This document shows, piece after piece, positions 10,882-21,428 of a stretch of DNA of 64,000 nucleotides. The notes under the pieces are model-generated. The model was not told the origin of the DNA, did not search any database, and saw nothing but the letters and a program-made list of their open reading frames with translations. Source of the DNA: Actinacidiphila guanduensis. Its GTDB lineage: Bacteria > Actinomycetota > Actinomycetes > Streptomycetales > Streptomycetaceae. The stretch is taken from contig NZ_FNIE01000007.1 of NCBI RefSeq assembly GCF_900103985.1, positions 398,704 through 462,703 on the forward strand. Direction: 5' to 3'. The position numbers and the translations under genes were made by a program. Each line of letters opens with the position of its first letter. Position 1 is the stretch's first letter.

Positions 10882-11811
10882 ATGAGCGCGCACCCCCCCG
10901 CACACCGGTCCGGCTTCGCCTGTTTCGTCGGCCGCCCCAACGCCGGCAAGTCGACCCTCACGAACGCTCTGGTGGGGCAGAAGGTCGCGATCACCTCGAA
11001 CCGGCCGCAGACCACCCGGCACACCGTCCGCGGCATCGTGCACCGCCCGGACGCCCAGCTGGTGCTGGTGGACACCCCGGGCCTGCACAAGCCGCGCACC
11101 TTGCTGGGCGAGCGGCTCAACGACGTGGTGCGCACCACCTGGGCCGAGGTCGACGTCATCGGCTTCTGCCTGCCCGCCGACCAGAAGGTCGGCCCCGGCG
11201 ACACCTTCATCGCCCGCGAGCTGGCCGGCATCCGCAAGACCCCGAAGGTGGCCGTGGTCACCAAGACGGACCTGGTGGATCCGAAGGAACTGGCCGCGCA
11301 ACTGCTCGTGGTGGACAAGCTCGGCCGCGACCTGGGCTTCGAGTGGGCCGAGATCGTTCCCGTCTCCGCGGTGAGCGGCGAGCAGGTCTCCCTCCTCGCC
11401 GACCTGCTGGTGAAGCTGCTGCCCGAGGGCCCCGCGCTCTACGCCGAGGGCGACCTGACCGACGAGCCGGAGCAGGTGATGGTGGCGGAGCTGATCCGCG
11501 AGGCCGCGCTGGAGGGGGTGCGCGACGAACTGCCGCACTCGATCGCGGTCGTGGTGGAGGAGATGACCCCGCGCGAGGGCCGCCCCGCCGACCGCCCGCT
11601 GCTGGACGTGCACGCGAACCTCTACATCGAGCGGCCCAGCCAGAAGGGCATCGTCATCGGCCCGAAGGGGGCGCGGCTGCGGGACGTCGGCACCAAATCC
11701 CGCCAGCAGATCGAGGCGCTGCTCGGCACGCCGGTCTTCCTCGACCTGCATGTGAAGGTGGCCAAGGACTGGCAGCGCGACCCCAAGCAGCTGCGCCGGC
11801 TGGGTTTTTGA
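10882..11811 (+). CDS. era: GTPase Era
   Basis: 309 residues. G1 GRPNAGKST (about 14-22), G2/switch region with TTRHTVRG, G3 DTPGLHK, G4 TKTD, then a C-terminal KH RNA-binding domain with IVIGPKGARLRDVG. Era is an essential cytoplasmic/membrane-associated GTPase that binds 16S rRNA 3' end and assists 30S assembly. ATG 10882 gives the standard N-terminus. It is separated from its usual neighbours by the amt-PII pair on the opposite strand. Confidence 0.97.
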   Translation: MSAHPPAHRSGFACFVGRPNAGKSTLTNALVGQKVAITSNRPQTTRHTVRGIVHRPDAQLVLVDTPGLHKPRTLLGERLNDVVRTTWAEVDVIGFCLPADQKVGPGDTFIARELAGIRKTPKVAVVTKTDLVDPKELAAQLLVVDKLGRDLGFEWAEIVPVSAVSGEQVSLLADLLVKLLPEGPALYAEGDLTDEPEQVMVAELIREAALEGVRDELPHSIAVVVEEMTPREGRPADRPLLDVHANLYIERPSQKGIVIGPKGARLRDVGTKSRQQIEALLGTPVFLDLHVKVAKDWQRDPKQLRRLGF

Positions 11812-11869
11812 GCCCGCGGCCGGTCGCCACGGCCGGCCGCCGACACCCGCCGGAAGCCCCGCCGGCGGC

Positions 11870-12955
11870 TCACGTGCCGCTTCCCACGGCGGAGTCCGCG
11901 CCCGCGGGCGCCGAGGACCGGCTGCCGAGCCGGGTGAAGGGTGGGCCGGCGCCCTTGAGGGTGCGGTGCAGCGGGGCCGTCTCGGTGCGGCGCAGCCCGG
12001 GCAGGGCGGCCACCGGGCCGGTCAGGTAGCGGTAGAAGGCGCCGGGGCCCTGGCAGGAGATCGAGGCGTAGATGTTGGCGGTGCCGGTCACCGCCGCGGC
12101 GTAGGCGACCTCGTCATGTGTCGTGAGGGCCGCGCCCACCTCGGCGAGCCGGGCCGGCTCGGCCTCCAGCCACAGGCCCGCCCGCAGGCTGGGGGACAGC
12201 TGGGCGAGGTCGAGGTCCAGGTCGAAGTAGAGCGCGCCGGCCGAGCGCAGCTGGGCCATGCGGCGCCGTACCGTCGTCTGCGACCAGCCGGTGGCCGCGG
12301 CCAGCTCGGCCGCGGAGGCGCGGCCGTCCACCGCGAGGGCGTCGAGCATGCGGCGGTCGCCCTTCTCCAGCGGCACCGGCTCGCCGGGCTCGGCAGCGCG
12401 GCTGCCGGGGGCGTCCGGTGAGACGAGTGCGGCGGCCTCGTCGGGGCTCAGCGGGCCGAGCCGGCTGACGGGGCTGAGGTCGCGCCCGTAGAAGACGTGC
12501 AGGATGGCGTGCGCGGCGACCTCCACCACCCGCGGGGTGCGCGGCAGGGTGCGCAGCAGCAGCACCTCGCTCTGGTCGGCCGCGCGGGACTCCACCATGC
12601 AGGAGATCTCCGTGCCGCCCGAGATCAGGCTCACCCAGCGGGTGTCGGAGCGCCGGGCCAGCGCCTCGCCCACCGAGGCCGCCGCGTCCGGCGTGCAGCG
12701 CACCCGCACCAGCCAGGGGGTCAGGCCCAGCCGCAGCGGATCGGTCAGGCCCAGCACCCGGGCCACGCCCTCGCGGCGGAGCCGCGCGTAGCGGCGGGCC
12801 ACCGTCTGGTCCGAGACGCCGAGCACCTCGCCGATGCGGGCGAAGGAGGCCCGGCCGTCGATCTGCAGGGCGTGCAGCACCCTGCGGTCCAGGTCGTCCC
12901 GGGTGGCGAGCGGGCTCCAGGCATCGGCGGCGCTCTTCCTCATGCCGTTTCCCAC
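11870..12955 (-). CDS. Double-module Lrp/AsnC-family regulator
   Basis: 361 residues, about twice a normal Lrp. It has two HTH plus effector modules: first HTH near 22-65 (LDRRVLHALQIDGRASFARI), second near 195-240 (EKGDRRMLDALAVDGRASAA). Each is followed by an Lrp ligand-binding (RAM-like) region. The gene is divergent from an MFS exporter gene 220 bp away; 16-bp direct repeats in that gap are candidate binding sites. Likely a local regulator of the pump; ligand unknown. Confidence 0.9.
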   Translation of the reverse strand: MGNGMRKSAADAWSPLATRDDLDRRVLHALQIDGRASFARIGEVLGVSDQTVARRYARLRREGVARVLGLTDPLRLGLTPWLVRVRCTPDAAASVGEALARRSDTRWVSLISGGTEISCMVESRAADQSEVLLLRTLPRTPRVVEVAAHAILHVFYGRDLSPVSRLGPLSPDEAAALVSPDAPGSRAAEPGEPVPLEKGDRRMLDALAVDGRASAAELAAATGWSQTTVRRRMAQLRSAGALYFDLDLDLAQLSPSLRAGLWLEAEPARLAEVGAALTTHDEVAYAAAVTGTANIYASISCQGPGAFYRYLTGPVAALPGLRRTETAPLHRTLKGAGPPFTRLGSRSSAPAGADSAVGSGT

Positions 12956-13092
12956 CTCTCCAGGCTAGTGGATGTCGGATTCCGCCGACCGGGGCGGCTG
13001 TGGCTACAGATCGGGGCGCGCCCTTGCGGAGAGTGGGGGCCGCGGGCCGCGCCGCCGGGCCGCGGAGCGGGGCCGTTCCCGGTGACAGGCGC

Positions 13093-13150
13093 CGGGACGG
13101 CACCCCGCTGCCGGACAACGGCACCCCTGTCCCTCGGACAACGGCACCCC
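13093..13150. promoter_or_regulatory. Direct repeats, candidate Lrp-type operator
   Basis: CGGACAACGGCACCCC occurs exactly at 13112-13127 and again at 13135-13150 (23 bp apart). A shortened related copy (GGGACGGCACCCC) lies at about 13094-13106. The repeats lie between the divergent regulator and MFS starts and end 25 bp before the MFS ATG. A binding role for the Lrp-type protein is inferred. Confidence 0.5.
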
Positions 13151-13175
13151 CACTCTTCGGAAAAGGAGTCCCAAC

Positions 13176-14606
13176 GTGCGCAAGTGGCTGCCCCTCGTGG
13201 CGATCAGCCTGGGCGCCTTCATCCTGCTGGTCGACGTCACGATCGTGAACGTCGCCCTGCCGAGCATGGCGACCGACCTCCACGCGTCCTTCAGCTCCCT
13301 GCAATGGGTGATGGACATCTACGCGCTCGCGCTCGCCGCCCTGCTGATGGTGGCCGGCTCTCTGGCCGACCTCTTCGGCCACCGGCGGCTCTACGTGGCC
13401 GGGCTCGTCGTCTTCGCCCTGGCGTCGCTGTCGGCCGCCCTCTCCCCGAACGCCTCCGCGCTGATCGCCGCCCGTGCCGTGCAGGGCGTCGGCGGCGCCG
13501 CGATGTTCGCCACCTCCGCGGCCCTGGTCGCCGGCACCTACCACGGGCGCGACCGCGGTACCGCCTTCGGCGTGTGGGGCGCGGTCAACGGCGCCGCCGC
13601 CGCGGCGGGCCCGGTGCTCGGCGGCCTGCTCACCCAGGGCTTCGGCTGGGAGGCGATCTTCCTGGTCAACCTGCCGGTCGCGGTCGTCGCCGTCGCGCTC
13701 ACCCTGCGGGTGCTGCCCGCCGGGCGGCGCGGCCAGGGCCGGCTGGACCTGCCCGGCGCCGCCCTGTTCACCCTGGCCGCGGCCGCGCTGACGTACGCGC
13801 TGATCCGCGGCGGCGAGCACGGCTGGAGCGGCCCGCTCACGCTGACCGCGTTCTTCGTGGCCGCGGCCGCCGCCGTCGGCTTCGTGCTCGCCGAGGCGTG
13901 GTCGCCGCACCCGATGGTCGAGCTGCCGCTGCTGCGCCGGCCCGCCTTCTCCGGCCTGCTCGGCGGCGCCCTGCTCTACCAGGGCGCGGCCTTCTCCGGC
14001 CTGGTCTACCTCTCGCTGTGGCTGCAGGACGTGCTCGGGCTCAGCCCGATCCGGGCCGGCCTGGACCTGATGCCGCTGGCCGGTGCCTCCTTCGTGGTCG
14101 CCGGGGCCGCCGGGCGGCACATGCACAAGGTGGCCCCCCGGGCGCCGATCGCCGGCGGGGTGCTGCTGATCGCGGCCGGCTCGGCGCTGCTGTGGCAGCA
14201 GATGTCGGCGGGCTCGCACGCGGCCTCGCTCTTCGCGGGCCTGGCGGTCATCGGCGTCGGGGTGGGCCTGGCCACGCCGGTGCTGGTGTCGGCCGCGGTG
14301 GGCTCGGTGCCGCCGCAGCGGGCCGGGATGGCCGGCGGCGCCGTCAACACCTCGCGGCAGCTGGGCATGACGCTCGGCATCGCGCTGTTCGGCGACCTGT
14401 TCACGGCGCGGATGCGGTCGGTCACCGGCCACGGCGGCAGCGTCCGCGCGGCCTACGCGGCGGGCCTGGACCGGATCTTCCTCGCCGCGGCCGTCGCCGG
14501 ACTGGTGGGCGCCGTCCTTGTCGCCCTCACCGTGCGCCCGGCCGCCGAGCCCGCCCCGCAGGACCGGCCGGCCCCCGCGCCGGAGCCGGACCCGGCGGCC
14601 CGCTGA
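13176..14606 (+). CDS. MFS drug-efflux transporter, DHA2 (14-TM) type
   Basis: 476 residues with about 14 hydrophobic segments. The N-terminus (ISLGAFILLVDVTIVNVALP) is the DHA2/EmrB-QacA hallmark, and RAVQGVGGAAMF is the conserved motif C-like region. The C-terminal 20 residues are Pro/Glu/Ala rich and cytosolic. Proton-driven export of small molecules across the membrane is the family function; substrate unknown. An AAAAGGAG ribosome site precedes the ATG. Divergent partner of the Lrp-type regulator. Confidence 0.92.
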   Translation: MRKWLPLVAISLGAFILLVDVTIVNVALPSMATDLHASFSSLQWVMDIYALALAALLMVAGSLADLFGHRRLYVAGLVVFALASLSAALSPNASALIAARAVQGVGGAAMFATSAALVAGTYHGRDRGTAFGVWGAVNGAAAAAGPVLGGLLTQGFGWEAIFLVNLPVAVVAVALTLRVLPAGRRGQGRLDLPGAALFTLAAAALTYALIRGGEHGWSGPLTLTAFFVAAAAAVGFVLAEAWSPHPMVELPLLRRPAFSGLLGGALLYQGAAFSGLVYLSLWLQDVLGLSPIRAGLDLMPLAGASFVVAGAAGRHMHKVAPRAPIAGGVLLIAAGSALLWQQMSAGSHAASLFAGLAVIGVGVGLATPVLVSAAVGSVPPQRAGMAGGAVNTSRQLGMTLGIALFGDLFTARMRSVTGHGGSVRAAYAAGLDRIFLAAAVAGLVGAVLVALTVRPAAEPAPQDRPAPAPEPDPAAR

Positions 14607-15046
14607 GCCGCCCCCGGCGAGGCCCCTGCCGGACCCGCGCCGCGGCCCTTGTCGGTACCCGCTGCCGAAGCCGAGCCGGCAGGCGAGCCGGACCCTTGCC
14701 CGGAGCCCCGCTGCAATCTGCCCGGTGCCCTGTCGCGGGGCCCGGCCCCGCTGGAACGCCGCTGGAACCTCGCGCGGCCCCTGCCCAGGCGCTGGAACCC
14801 CGGCCGGCCCCGGCCAGCCCCGGCCGGAACTGCTGCCGGACCCCTGCTGGGATCCCGCCGGGATCCTGCTGGAACGGCCGCTGGGACCTCGCGCGGGCCG
14901 TGCCCGACCCTGTCGGTCCCCTGCCGCAGCCCCGCCGGAACGGTCGCTGGAGCCTCGCGCAGGCGCTGCCCGGACCCGTGGAGCCTGCTCGGCCCTGCCG
15001 GAACTGCCGCCGAAACCCCGCCCGGAGTCCGCGGCCCCGTCGGGGA
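14607..15046. repeat. Gene-free stretch with imperfect repeats around GCTGGAACCTCGCGC
   Basis: No credible gene in 440 bp between the MFS stop and the emfourin-like gene stop. Three related blocks, starting near 14751, 14869 and 14935, share a core of the type CTGGAACG-CGCTGGAACCTCGCGC followed by GGC..TGCCC, and shorter Gly/Pro-codon-like units (CCTGCCGGAAC) recur between them. Spacing (about 118 and 66 bp) is irregular. It could act as a convergent termination zone or be decaying repeat DNA. Confidence 0.55.
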
Positions 15047-15313
15047 CTAGGCACCCTCGCCCAGTACGCGGTGGATCAACTCCCGCTGCTGCGGGGTGAG
15101 ATGGGGCTCCGCGCAGTGCAGGGTACGGCCCCCGGCGGTCACCGTGTAGCGGAAGCCGTCGGGGGCCGCGGGTGCGTCGGGCGCCGCGGGGGAAGCGAGC
15201 GCGGCCTCGGCGAGGGCCGCGAGCCGGGCGCCCTCGGGGTGGTCCGCCGTCTCCACGGCCGCCTGTCGGGGAACGGCCGTGAAGCCGCCGCTGCGGACCA
15301 CCTCGATACGCAT
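15047..15313 (-). CDS. Emfourin-like inhibitor of protealysin-type M4 peptidase
   Basis: 88 residues starting MRIEVVRSGGFTAVPRQAAV, which matches the N-terminal pattern of emfourin, the small protein inhibitor encoded beside protealysin-like metalloproteases. It lies six bp downstream of the M4 peptidase stop, same strand, so the two form an operon. Known family role: slow tight-binding inhibition of the partner protease, probably protecting the producing cell. No signal peptide. The assignment rests on sequence pattern plus context. Confidence 0.82.
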   Translation of the reverse strand: MRIEVVRSGGFTAVPRQAAVETADHPEGARLAALAEAALASPAAPDAPAAPDGFRYTVTAGGRTLHCAEPHLTPQQRELIHRVLGEGA

Positions 15314-15319
15314 GCGCCG

Positions 15320-16426
15320 CTACGCCTCCTGTGTCTGCTCGCCCGGGTTCTGCCGCGGCAGGCCCGAGGCCGGCGCCGCCGCGGGGGCGACCCCCACGGT
15401 GGACCAGGCCGCGCGGACCGCCTGGAGCTGGGCGCCCTCACCGTAGCGCGCCCGGGCGGCGGCCTCGGTGGCCGCGGCGAAGTGGGCGAAGTCGGCGTCG
15501 GCGCGCAGCGACCCGCCGGTCAGCACGTCGTACCAGATCTGGCCGGCCTGCTCCCACGCGTGGCCGCCGAGCGCGGTCGCGACCAGGTAGAAGGCGTGGT
15601 TGGGGATGCCGGAGTTGATGTGCACCCCGCCCTCGTCGGCGCTGCCCGAGACGTAGCCGTCCATGGTGGCCGGCTGCGGGTCCTTGCCCAGGTGCGGGTC
15701 GTCGTAGGCGGTGCCGGGGGCGGCCATCGAGCGCAGCGCCTTGCCGTGGATGCCGGGGGCGAGCAGGCCCGCGCCGATCAGCCAGTCGGCCTGGGCGGCG
15801 GTCTGGCCCAGGCTGTACTGCTTGACCAGGCTGCCGAAGACGTCGGAGACCGACTCGTTGAGCGCGCCGGACTGGCCCTGGTAGTCGAGGTTGGCGGTGT
15901 ACTGCGTGACGCCGTGCGTCAGTTCGTGCCCGATCACGTCCACCGGGATGGTGAAGTCCAGGAAGACCCGGCCGTCGCCGTCGCCGAAGACCATCTGCTC
16001 GCCGTTCCAGAAGGCGTTGTTGTAGTCCTCCTGGTAGTGCACGCTCGCGGTCAGCGGCAGGCCGCGGCCGTCCACCGAGTGCCGCCCGTAGGCCCGCAGG
16101 TAGGTCTCGAAGGTGGCGCCCAGGCCGTCGTAGGCCCGGTTGGCGCTGGTGTCGGCGATGGGTGGGGTGCCCTCGGCGCGCAGCCGGCGGCCCGGCAGCG
16201 TGTCCTGGTGGCGGGCGTCGTACACGGTGCGGTCCGGCTGGTCGGCGGGCCGGGCCGAGACCGCGGTCGCCCCGGACGGGCCGATGGCGGTGGCCAGCCG
16301 GCGCCGGGTGCGCTGGCGCGCGTCGTGTTCCAGGGTGCGCCGGGCCGCGGCGGACACCGAGGGGTCGGAGGAGCGGGCGAGTCGGTCCAGGACGTGCGGT
16401 GGCACGATGCTGCAGAAAACTCCCAT
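15320..16426 (-). CDS. Protealysin-like M4 (thermolysin family) metallopeptidase
   Basis: 368 residues from ATG 16426. The start gives MGVFCSIVPPHVLDRLA, whose PPHVLDRLA is the short protealysin-type propeptide motif; there is no signal peptide and no long FTP propeptide. Zinc site HELTH at 167-171 with downstream NESVSD (third ligand Glu). Further M4 landmarks are ALNESVSDVFG and the HINSGIPNHAFY block. Such enzymes cleave peptide bonds before hydrophobic residues. Protealysin-like forms are retained or leave by non-classical routes. Operon with the emfourin-like gene. Confidence 0.93.
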   Translation of the reverse strand: MGVFCSIVPPHVLDRLARSSDPSVSAAARRTLEHDARQRTRRRLATAIGPSGATAVSARPADQPDRTVYDARHQDTLPGRRLRAEGTPPIADTSANRAYDGLGATFETYLRAYGRHSVDGRGLPLTASVHYQEDYNNAFWNGEQMVFGDGDGRVFLDFTIPVDVIGHELTHGVTQYTANLDYQGQSGALNESVSDVFGSLVKQYSLGQTAAQADWLIGAGLLAPGIHGKALRSMAAPGTAYDDPHLGKDPQPATMDGYVSGSADEGGVHINSGIPNHAFYLVATALGGHAWEQAGQIWYDVLTGGSLRADADFAHFAAATEAAARARYGEGAQLQAVRAAWSTVGVAPAAAPASGLPRQNPGEQTQEA

Positions 16427-16605
16427 GCACGCACTGTGACAGCTTGCGCACGCTGTGTCAGCAGATTTCGGGCCGGTCCACGAGATGGAGCGAATCCGCC
16501 GGATGCCGGTGGACGCCCGCACCGGCGGCGGCCGTCGTCTTGCATGCTGAGAGGAAGCCGGCTCCGGGTGCGGGATCGGCCGCGCGGTGGGCTATGGTCG
16601 AGGCC

Positions 16606-18500
<1,895 letters not shown>

Positions 18501-18866
18501 CGACCCCCGTGGCCGCGCGGGCCGGCGGCGACCCCGCCCGCCCGCGCGACCGCGCCCCGCCCTGCGCCGGCCCGGTGCCGCGAAGGGCCCAACTCCCTTG
18601 CCCCCGGCCCCGATCCCGGGCCGCCCGCCGCTCCGCCGCGGCCGCCGCTGTCACCCGCGCGGTACCCCCGAGCGGTGAAGAGAAGGCGAATTGCCCCCGT
18701 ACGCGGTACTGACTGGGCCTCCCGGCTGTGGCTAACATCACGCTGTACGGCACCGTGGCCGTGTCATCGGCGTCCCCGCCGGCCCCCCGGGGCCGGACGT
18801 GGCGCCCGTCGCGCGGCAACGGGCCGCTGCGGGTGCGTACCGGGACGACGACGGCCGGAGGGTGCG
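18501..18866 (+). promoter_or_regulatory. leuA-terB intergenic region with candidate promoter
   Basis: Gene-free 366 bp. A plausible promoter for the terB-like gene is CTGACT (18709-18714), an 18-bp spacer and TAACAT (18733-18738), about 130 bp before the ATG. The first part is GC-rich with no clear structure. Confidence 0.45.
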
Positions 18867-19568
18867 ATGAAGCTGGGGCTGATCTGGGGAGTGCGCACGT
18901 CCTGGCACACCGAGGACGACGGCGAGTTCTACTGCCCCGACTGCGGCGGCGACCGGGCCTACCACCGCAGGACCGGCACCCGCCGGCTGACCGTGCTCAA
19001 CGTGCCGCTGCTCGCCCGCGGCACCGCCGGCACCGTCGTCGAGTGCACCGCCTGCCACCGGCGGTACGGGCCCGAGGTGCTGCTCTGCCCGACCACCACC
19101 CGCTTCTCGGCGATGCTGCGCGACGCCGTGCACACCATCGCGCTCGCCGTGCTCACCGCCGGCGGCGCCGGCGCCCGCAGCACCCGCGAGGCCGCGGTCG
19201 GCGCGGTGCGCGCGGCCGGCTTCAGCGACTGCACCGAGGACCAGTTGCTCGGCCTGCTCGCCGCGATCGTCGCCGACGAGGGCCGCTTCCGCCGCTCCGA
19301 CGAACTCGGCCCCGACTCCTTCGCCGAGGCCGTCGACGGCTGCGGCAGCTGGCTGTCCATCGAGTTGCACGAGGCGCTGGAACCCCTCGCCGACCACCTT
19401 GCCCCCCAGGGCCGCGAGCGCGTGCTCCTCGAAGGCGCCCGCATCGCCCTGGCCGACGGCCCCTACCTGCCCGCCGAACGCGACGTGCTGGAAGCCGTCG
19501 GCCGCTGCCTGTCCCTGCACACCGACCACATCGACCGCCTGCTGAGGGCCGCCGCCACCGCGGCCTGA
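18867..19568 (+). CDS. TerB-family protein with N-terminal zinc ribbon
   Basis: 233 residues. Residues 1-75 carry a zinc-ribbon-like pattern: FYCPDC (Cys23, Cys26) and VECTACH (second CxxC near 61-64). Residues about 85-230 are the helical TerB (tellurite-resistance-like) domain, with acidic positions such as IVADEGRF. TerB domains occur in membrane-stress and metal-response complexes, but no biochemical activity is established. It sits between leuA and recO, the usual Streptomyces order. Confidence 0.85.
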   Translation: MKLGLIWGVRTSWHTEDDGEFYCPDCGGDRAYHRRTGTRRLTVLNVPLLARGTAGTVVECTACHRRYGPEVLLCPTTTRFSAMLRDAVHTIALAVLTAGGAGARSTREAAVGAVRAAGFSDCTEDQLLGLLAAIVADEGRFRRSDELGPDSFAEAVDGCGSWLSIELHEALEPLADHLAPQGRERVLLEGARIALADGPYLPAERDVLEAVGRCLSLHTDHIDRLLRAAATAA

Positions 19569-19640
19569 CCCGGCAGGCGCCCACCGCCGGATGTGCGGCA
19601 CCGGTACGGGGCCGGTGCGCGGTGGGCGAGAATGGACCGC

Positions 19641-20387
19641 ATGAGCCTGTTCCGCGACGACGGCATCGTGCTGCGCACCCAGAAGCTGGGCGAGGCGGAC
19701 CGCATCATCACGCTGCTGACCCGGCGGAACGGGCGGGTGCGCGCGGTGGCCCGCGGGGTGCGGCGGACCAAGTCGAAGTTCGGCGCGCGGCTGGAGCCCT
19801 TCAGCCATGTCGACGTGCAGTTCTTCGCCCGCGGCGGCGAACTCGTCGGCCGCGGCCTGCCGCTGTGCACGCAAGGCGAGACCATCGCGCCCTACGGCGG
19901 CACCATCGTCACCGACTACGAGCGCTACACCGCCGGCACCGCGATGCTGGAGACCGCCGAGCGGTTCACCGACCACGAGGGGGAGCCGGCCGTCCAGCAG
20001 TACCTGCTGCTCGTCGGCGCCCTGCGCACCCTCGCGGCCGGCGAGCACGAGCCGCGGCTGGTGCTCGACGCCTTCCTGCTGCGCTCCCTGGCCGTCAACG
20101 GCTACGCCCCCAGCTTCGACGACTGCGCCAAGTGCGGGCTGCCCGGGCCGAACCGGTTCTTTTCGGTCGGCGCGGGAGGAGTCGTCTGCGGCGACTGCCG
20201 CGTCCCCGGAAGCGTCGTACCCTCCAGGGAGTCACTGGAACTGCTCGGCGCCCTGCTGGGCGGCGACTGGGAGACCGCGGACGCCTGCGCCCCGCGCCAC
20301 TGCCGCGAGGGCAGCGGGCTGGTCGCGGCCTACCTCCAGTGGCACCTCGAACGCGGCCTGCGGTCGCTGCGCTTCGTGGACAAGTAG
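19641..20387 (+). CDS. recO: DNA repair protein RecO
   Basis: 248 residues. The N-terminal OB-fold starts MSLFRDDGIVLRTQKLGEAD, the classic RecO start, which is why ATG 19641 is preferred to the ATG three codons upstream. The C-terminal helical region contains a CAKCGLPG...CGDC zinc knuckle (about 170-195). RecO works with RecR and RecF to load RecA at gaps and anneals single strands. Followed by uppS after 138 bp containing two 15-bp direct repeats (20397-20411, 20414-20428). Confidence 0.96.
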   Translation: MSLFRDDGIVLRTQKLGEADRIITLLTRRNGRVRAVARGVRRTKSKFGARLEPFSHVDVQFFARGGELVGRGLPLCTQGETIAPYGGTIVTDYERYTAGTAMLETAERFTDHEGEPAVQQYLLLVGALRTLAAGEHEPRLVLDAFLLRSLAVNGYAPSFDDCAKCGLPGPNRFFSVGAGGVVCGDCRVPGSVVPSRESLELLGALLGGDWETADACAPRHCREGSGLVAAYLQWHLERGLRSLRFVDK

Positions 20388-20525
20388 CACCCGACCACCG
20401 ACGACACCGAGACACCGACGACACCGAGCACACCGACCGCAACCGGCCGCGGACGCCTCGCACGCGGCGGCGACAGACCCGAAACCCCGGCACCACCCGG
20501 AAGACCTGGCGGGAGACGTACGACC

Positions 20526-21323
20526 ATGGCACGACGCGGGATCCTCACCCGTCACCGGACCACTTACCGCACCCCCGAGCCGCACCCCTCGGGCGCCCGC
20601 CCGCCGAAGATCCCCGGCGAGCTGGTGCCCAAGCACGTCGCCATCGTGATGGACGGCAACGGGCGCTGGGCCAAGGACCGCGGCCTGCCCCGCACCGAGG
20701 GCCACAAGGTCGGCGAGGGCGTCGTGCTCGACGTGCTCAAGGGCTGCCTGGAGATAGGGGTGAAGAACCTCTCGCTCTACGCCTTCTCCACCGAGAACTG
20801 GAAGCGCTCGCCGGAGGAGGTGCGCTTCCTGATGAACTTCAACCGGGACGTGATCCGCCGCCGCCGTGACGAGATGGACGAACTCGGCATCCGCATCCGC
20901 TGGGTGGGCCGGATGCCCAAGATGTGGAAGTCCGTGGTCCAGGAGCTCCAGGTCGCCCAGGAGCAGACCGTCGGCAACGACGCGATGACCCTGTACTTCT
21001 GCCTCAACTACGGCGGCCGCGCCGAGATCGCCGACGCCGCCCAGGCCATCGCCCGCGAGGTGGCCGCGGGGCGGCTGGACCCCTCGAAGGTCACCGAGAA
21101 GACCTTCATGAAGTACCTGTACTACCCCGACATGCCCGACGTGGACCTCTTCCTGCGGCCCAGCGGCGAGCAGCGCACCTCCAACTACCTGATCTGGCAG
21201 TCCAGTTATGCCGAGATGGTGTTCCAGGACGTGCTCTGGCCGGACTTCGACCGCCGCGACCTGTGGCGGGCCTGCCTGGAGTACGCCTCCCGCGACCGCC
21301 GCTTCGGCGGCGCCCAGGGCTGA
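20526..21323 (+). CDS. uppS: Isoprenyl (undecaprenyl) diphosphate synthase, cis type
   Basis: 265 residues. [10 protein letters not shown] (about 39-48) is the catalytic Asp/P-loop motif of cis-prenyltransferases. [10 protein letters not shown] and [16 protein letters not shown] are the further family blocks. It elongates allylic diphosphates with IPP to make the lipid carrier for cell-wall polymers, at the membrane surface. Downstream of recO as in other actinomycetes. It ends at a strong bidirectional hairpin facing glyS. Confidence 0.96.
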   Translation: MARRGILTRHRTTYRTPEPHPSGARPPKIPGELVPKHVAIVMDGNGRWAKDRGLPRTEGHKVGEGVVLDVLKGCLEIGVKNLSLYAFSTENWKRSPEEVRFLMNFNRDVIRRRRDEMDELGIRIRWVGRMPKMWKSVVQELQVAQEQTVGNDAMTLYFCLNYGGRAEIADAAQAIAREVAAGRLDPSKVTEKTFMKYLYYPDMPDVDLFLRPSGEQRTSNYLIWQSSYAEMVFQDVLWPDFDRRDLWRACLEYASRDRRFGGAQG

Positions 21324-21360
21324 GGGCGCCGGCTGCCGCTCTCACCCGGCGGACCCCTGA

Positions 21361-21405
21361 ACGTGAAGGGCGCGCCTCCCGCAGTGGGAGGCGCGCCCTT
21401 CACGT
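21361..21405. terminator. Perfect 20-bp stem hairpin between uppS and glyS
   Basis: ACGTGAAGGGCGCGCCTCCC (21361-21380), loop GCAGT, then its exact complement (21386-21405). Placed between convergent uppS (ends 21323) and glyS (ends 21429), it is very likely a bidirectional terminator. Confidence 0.9.
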
Positions 21406-21428
21406 GTGACGGCGGCGGGCCGGGGCGG

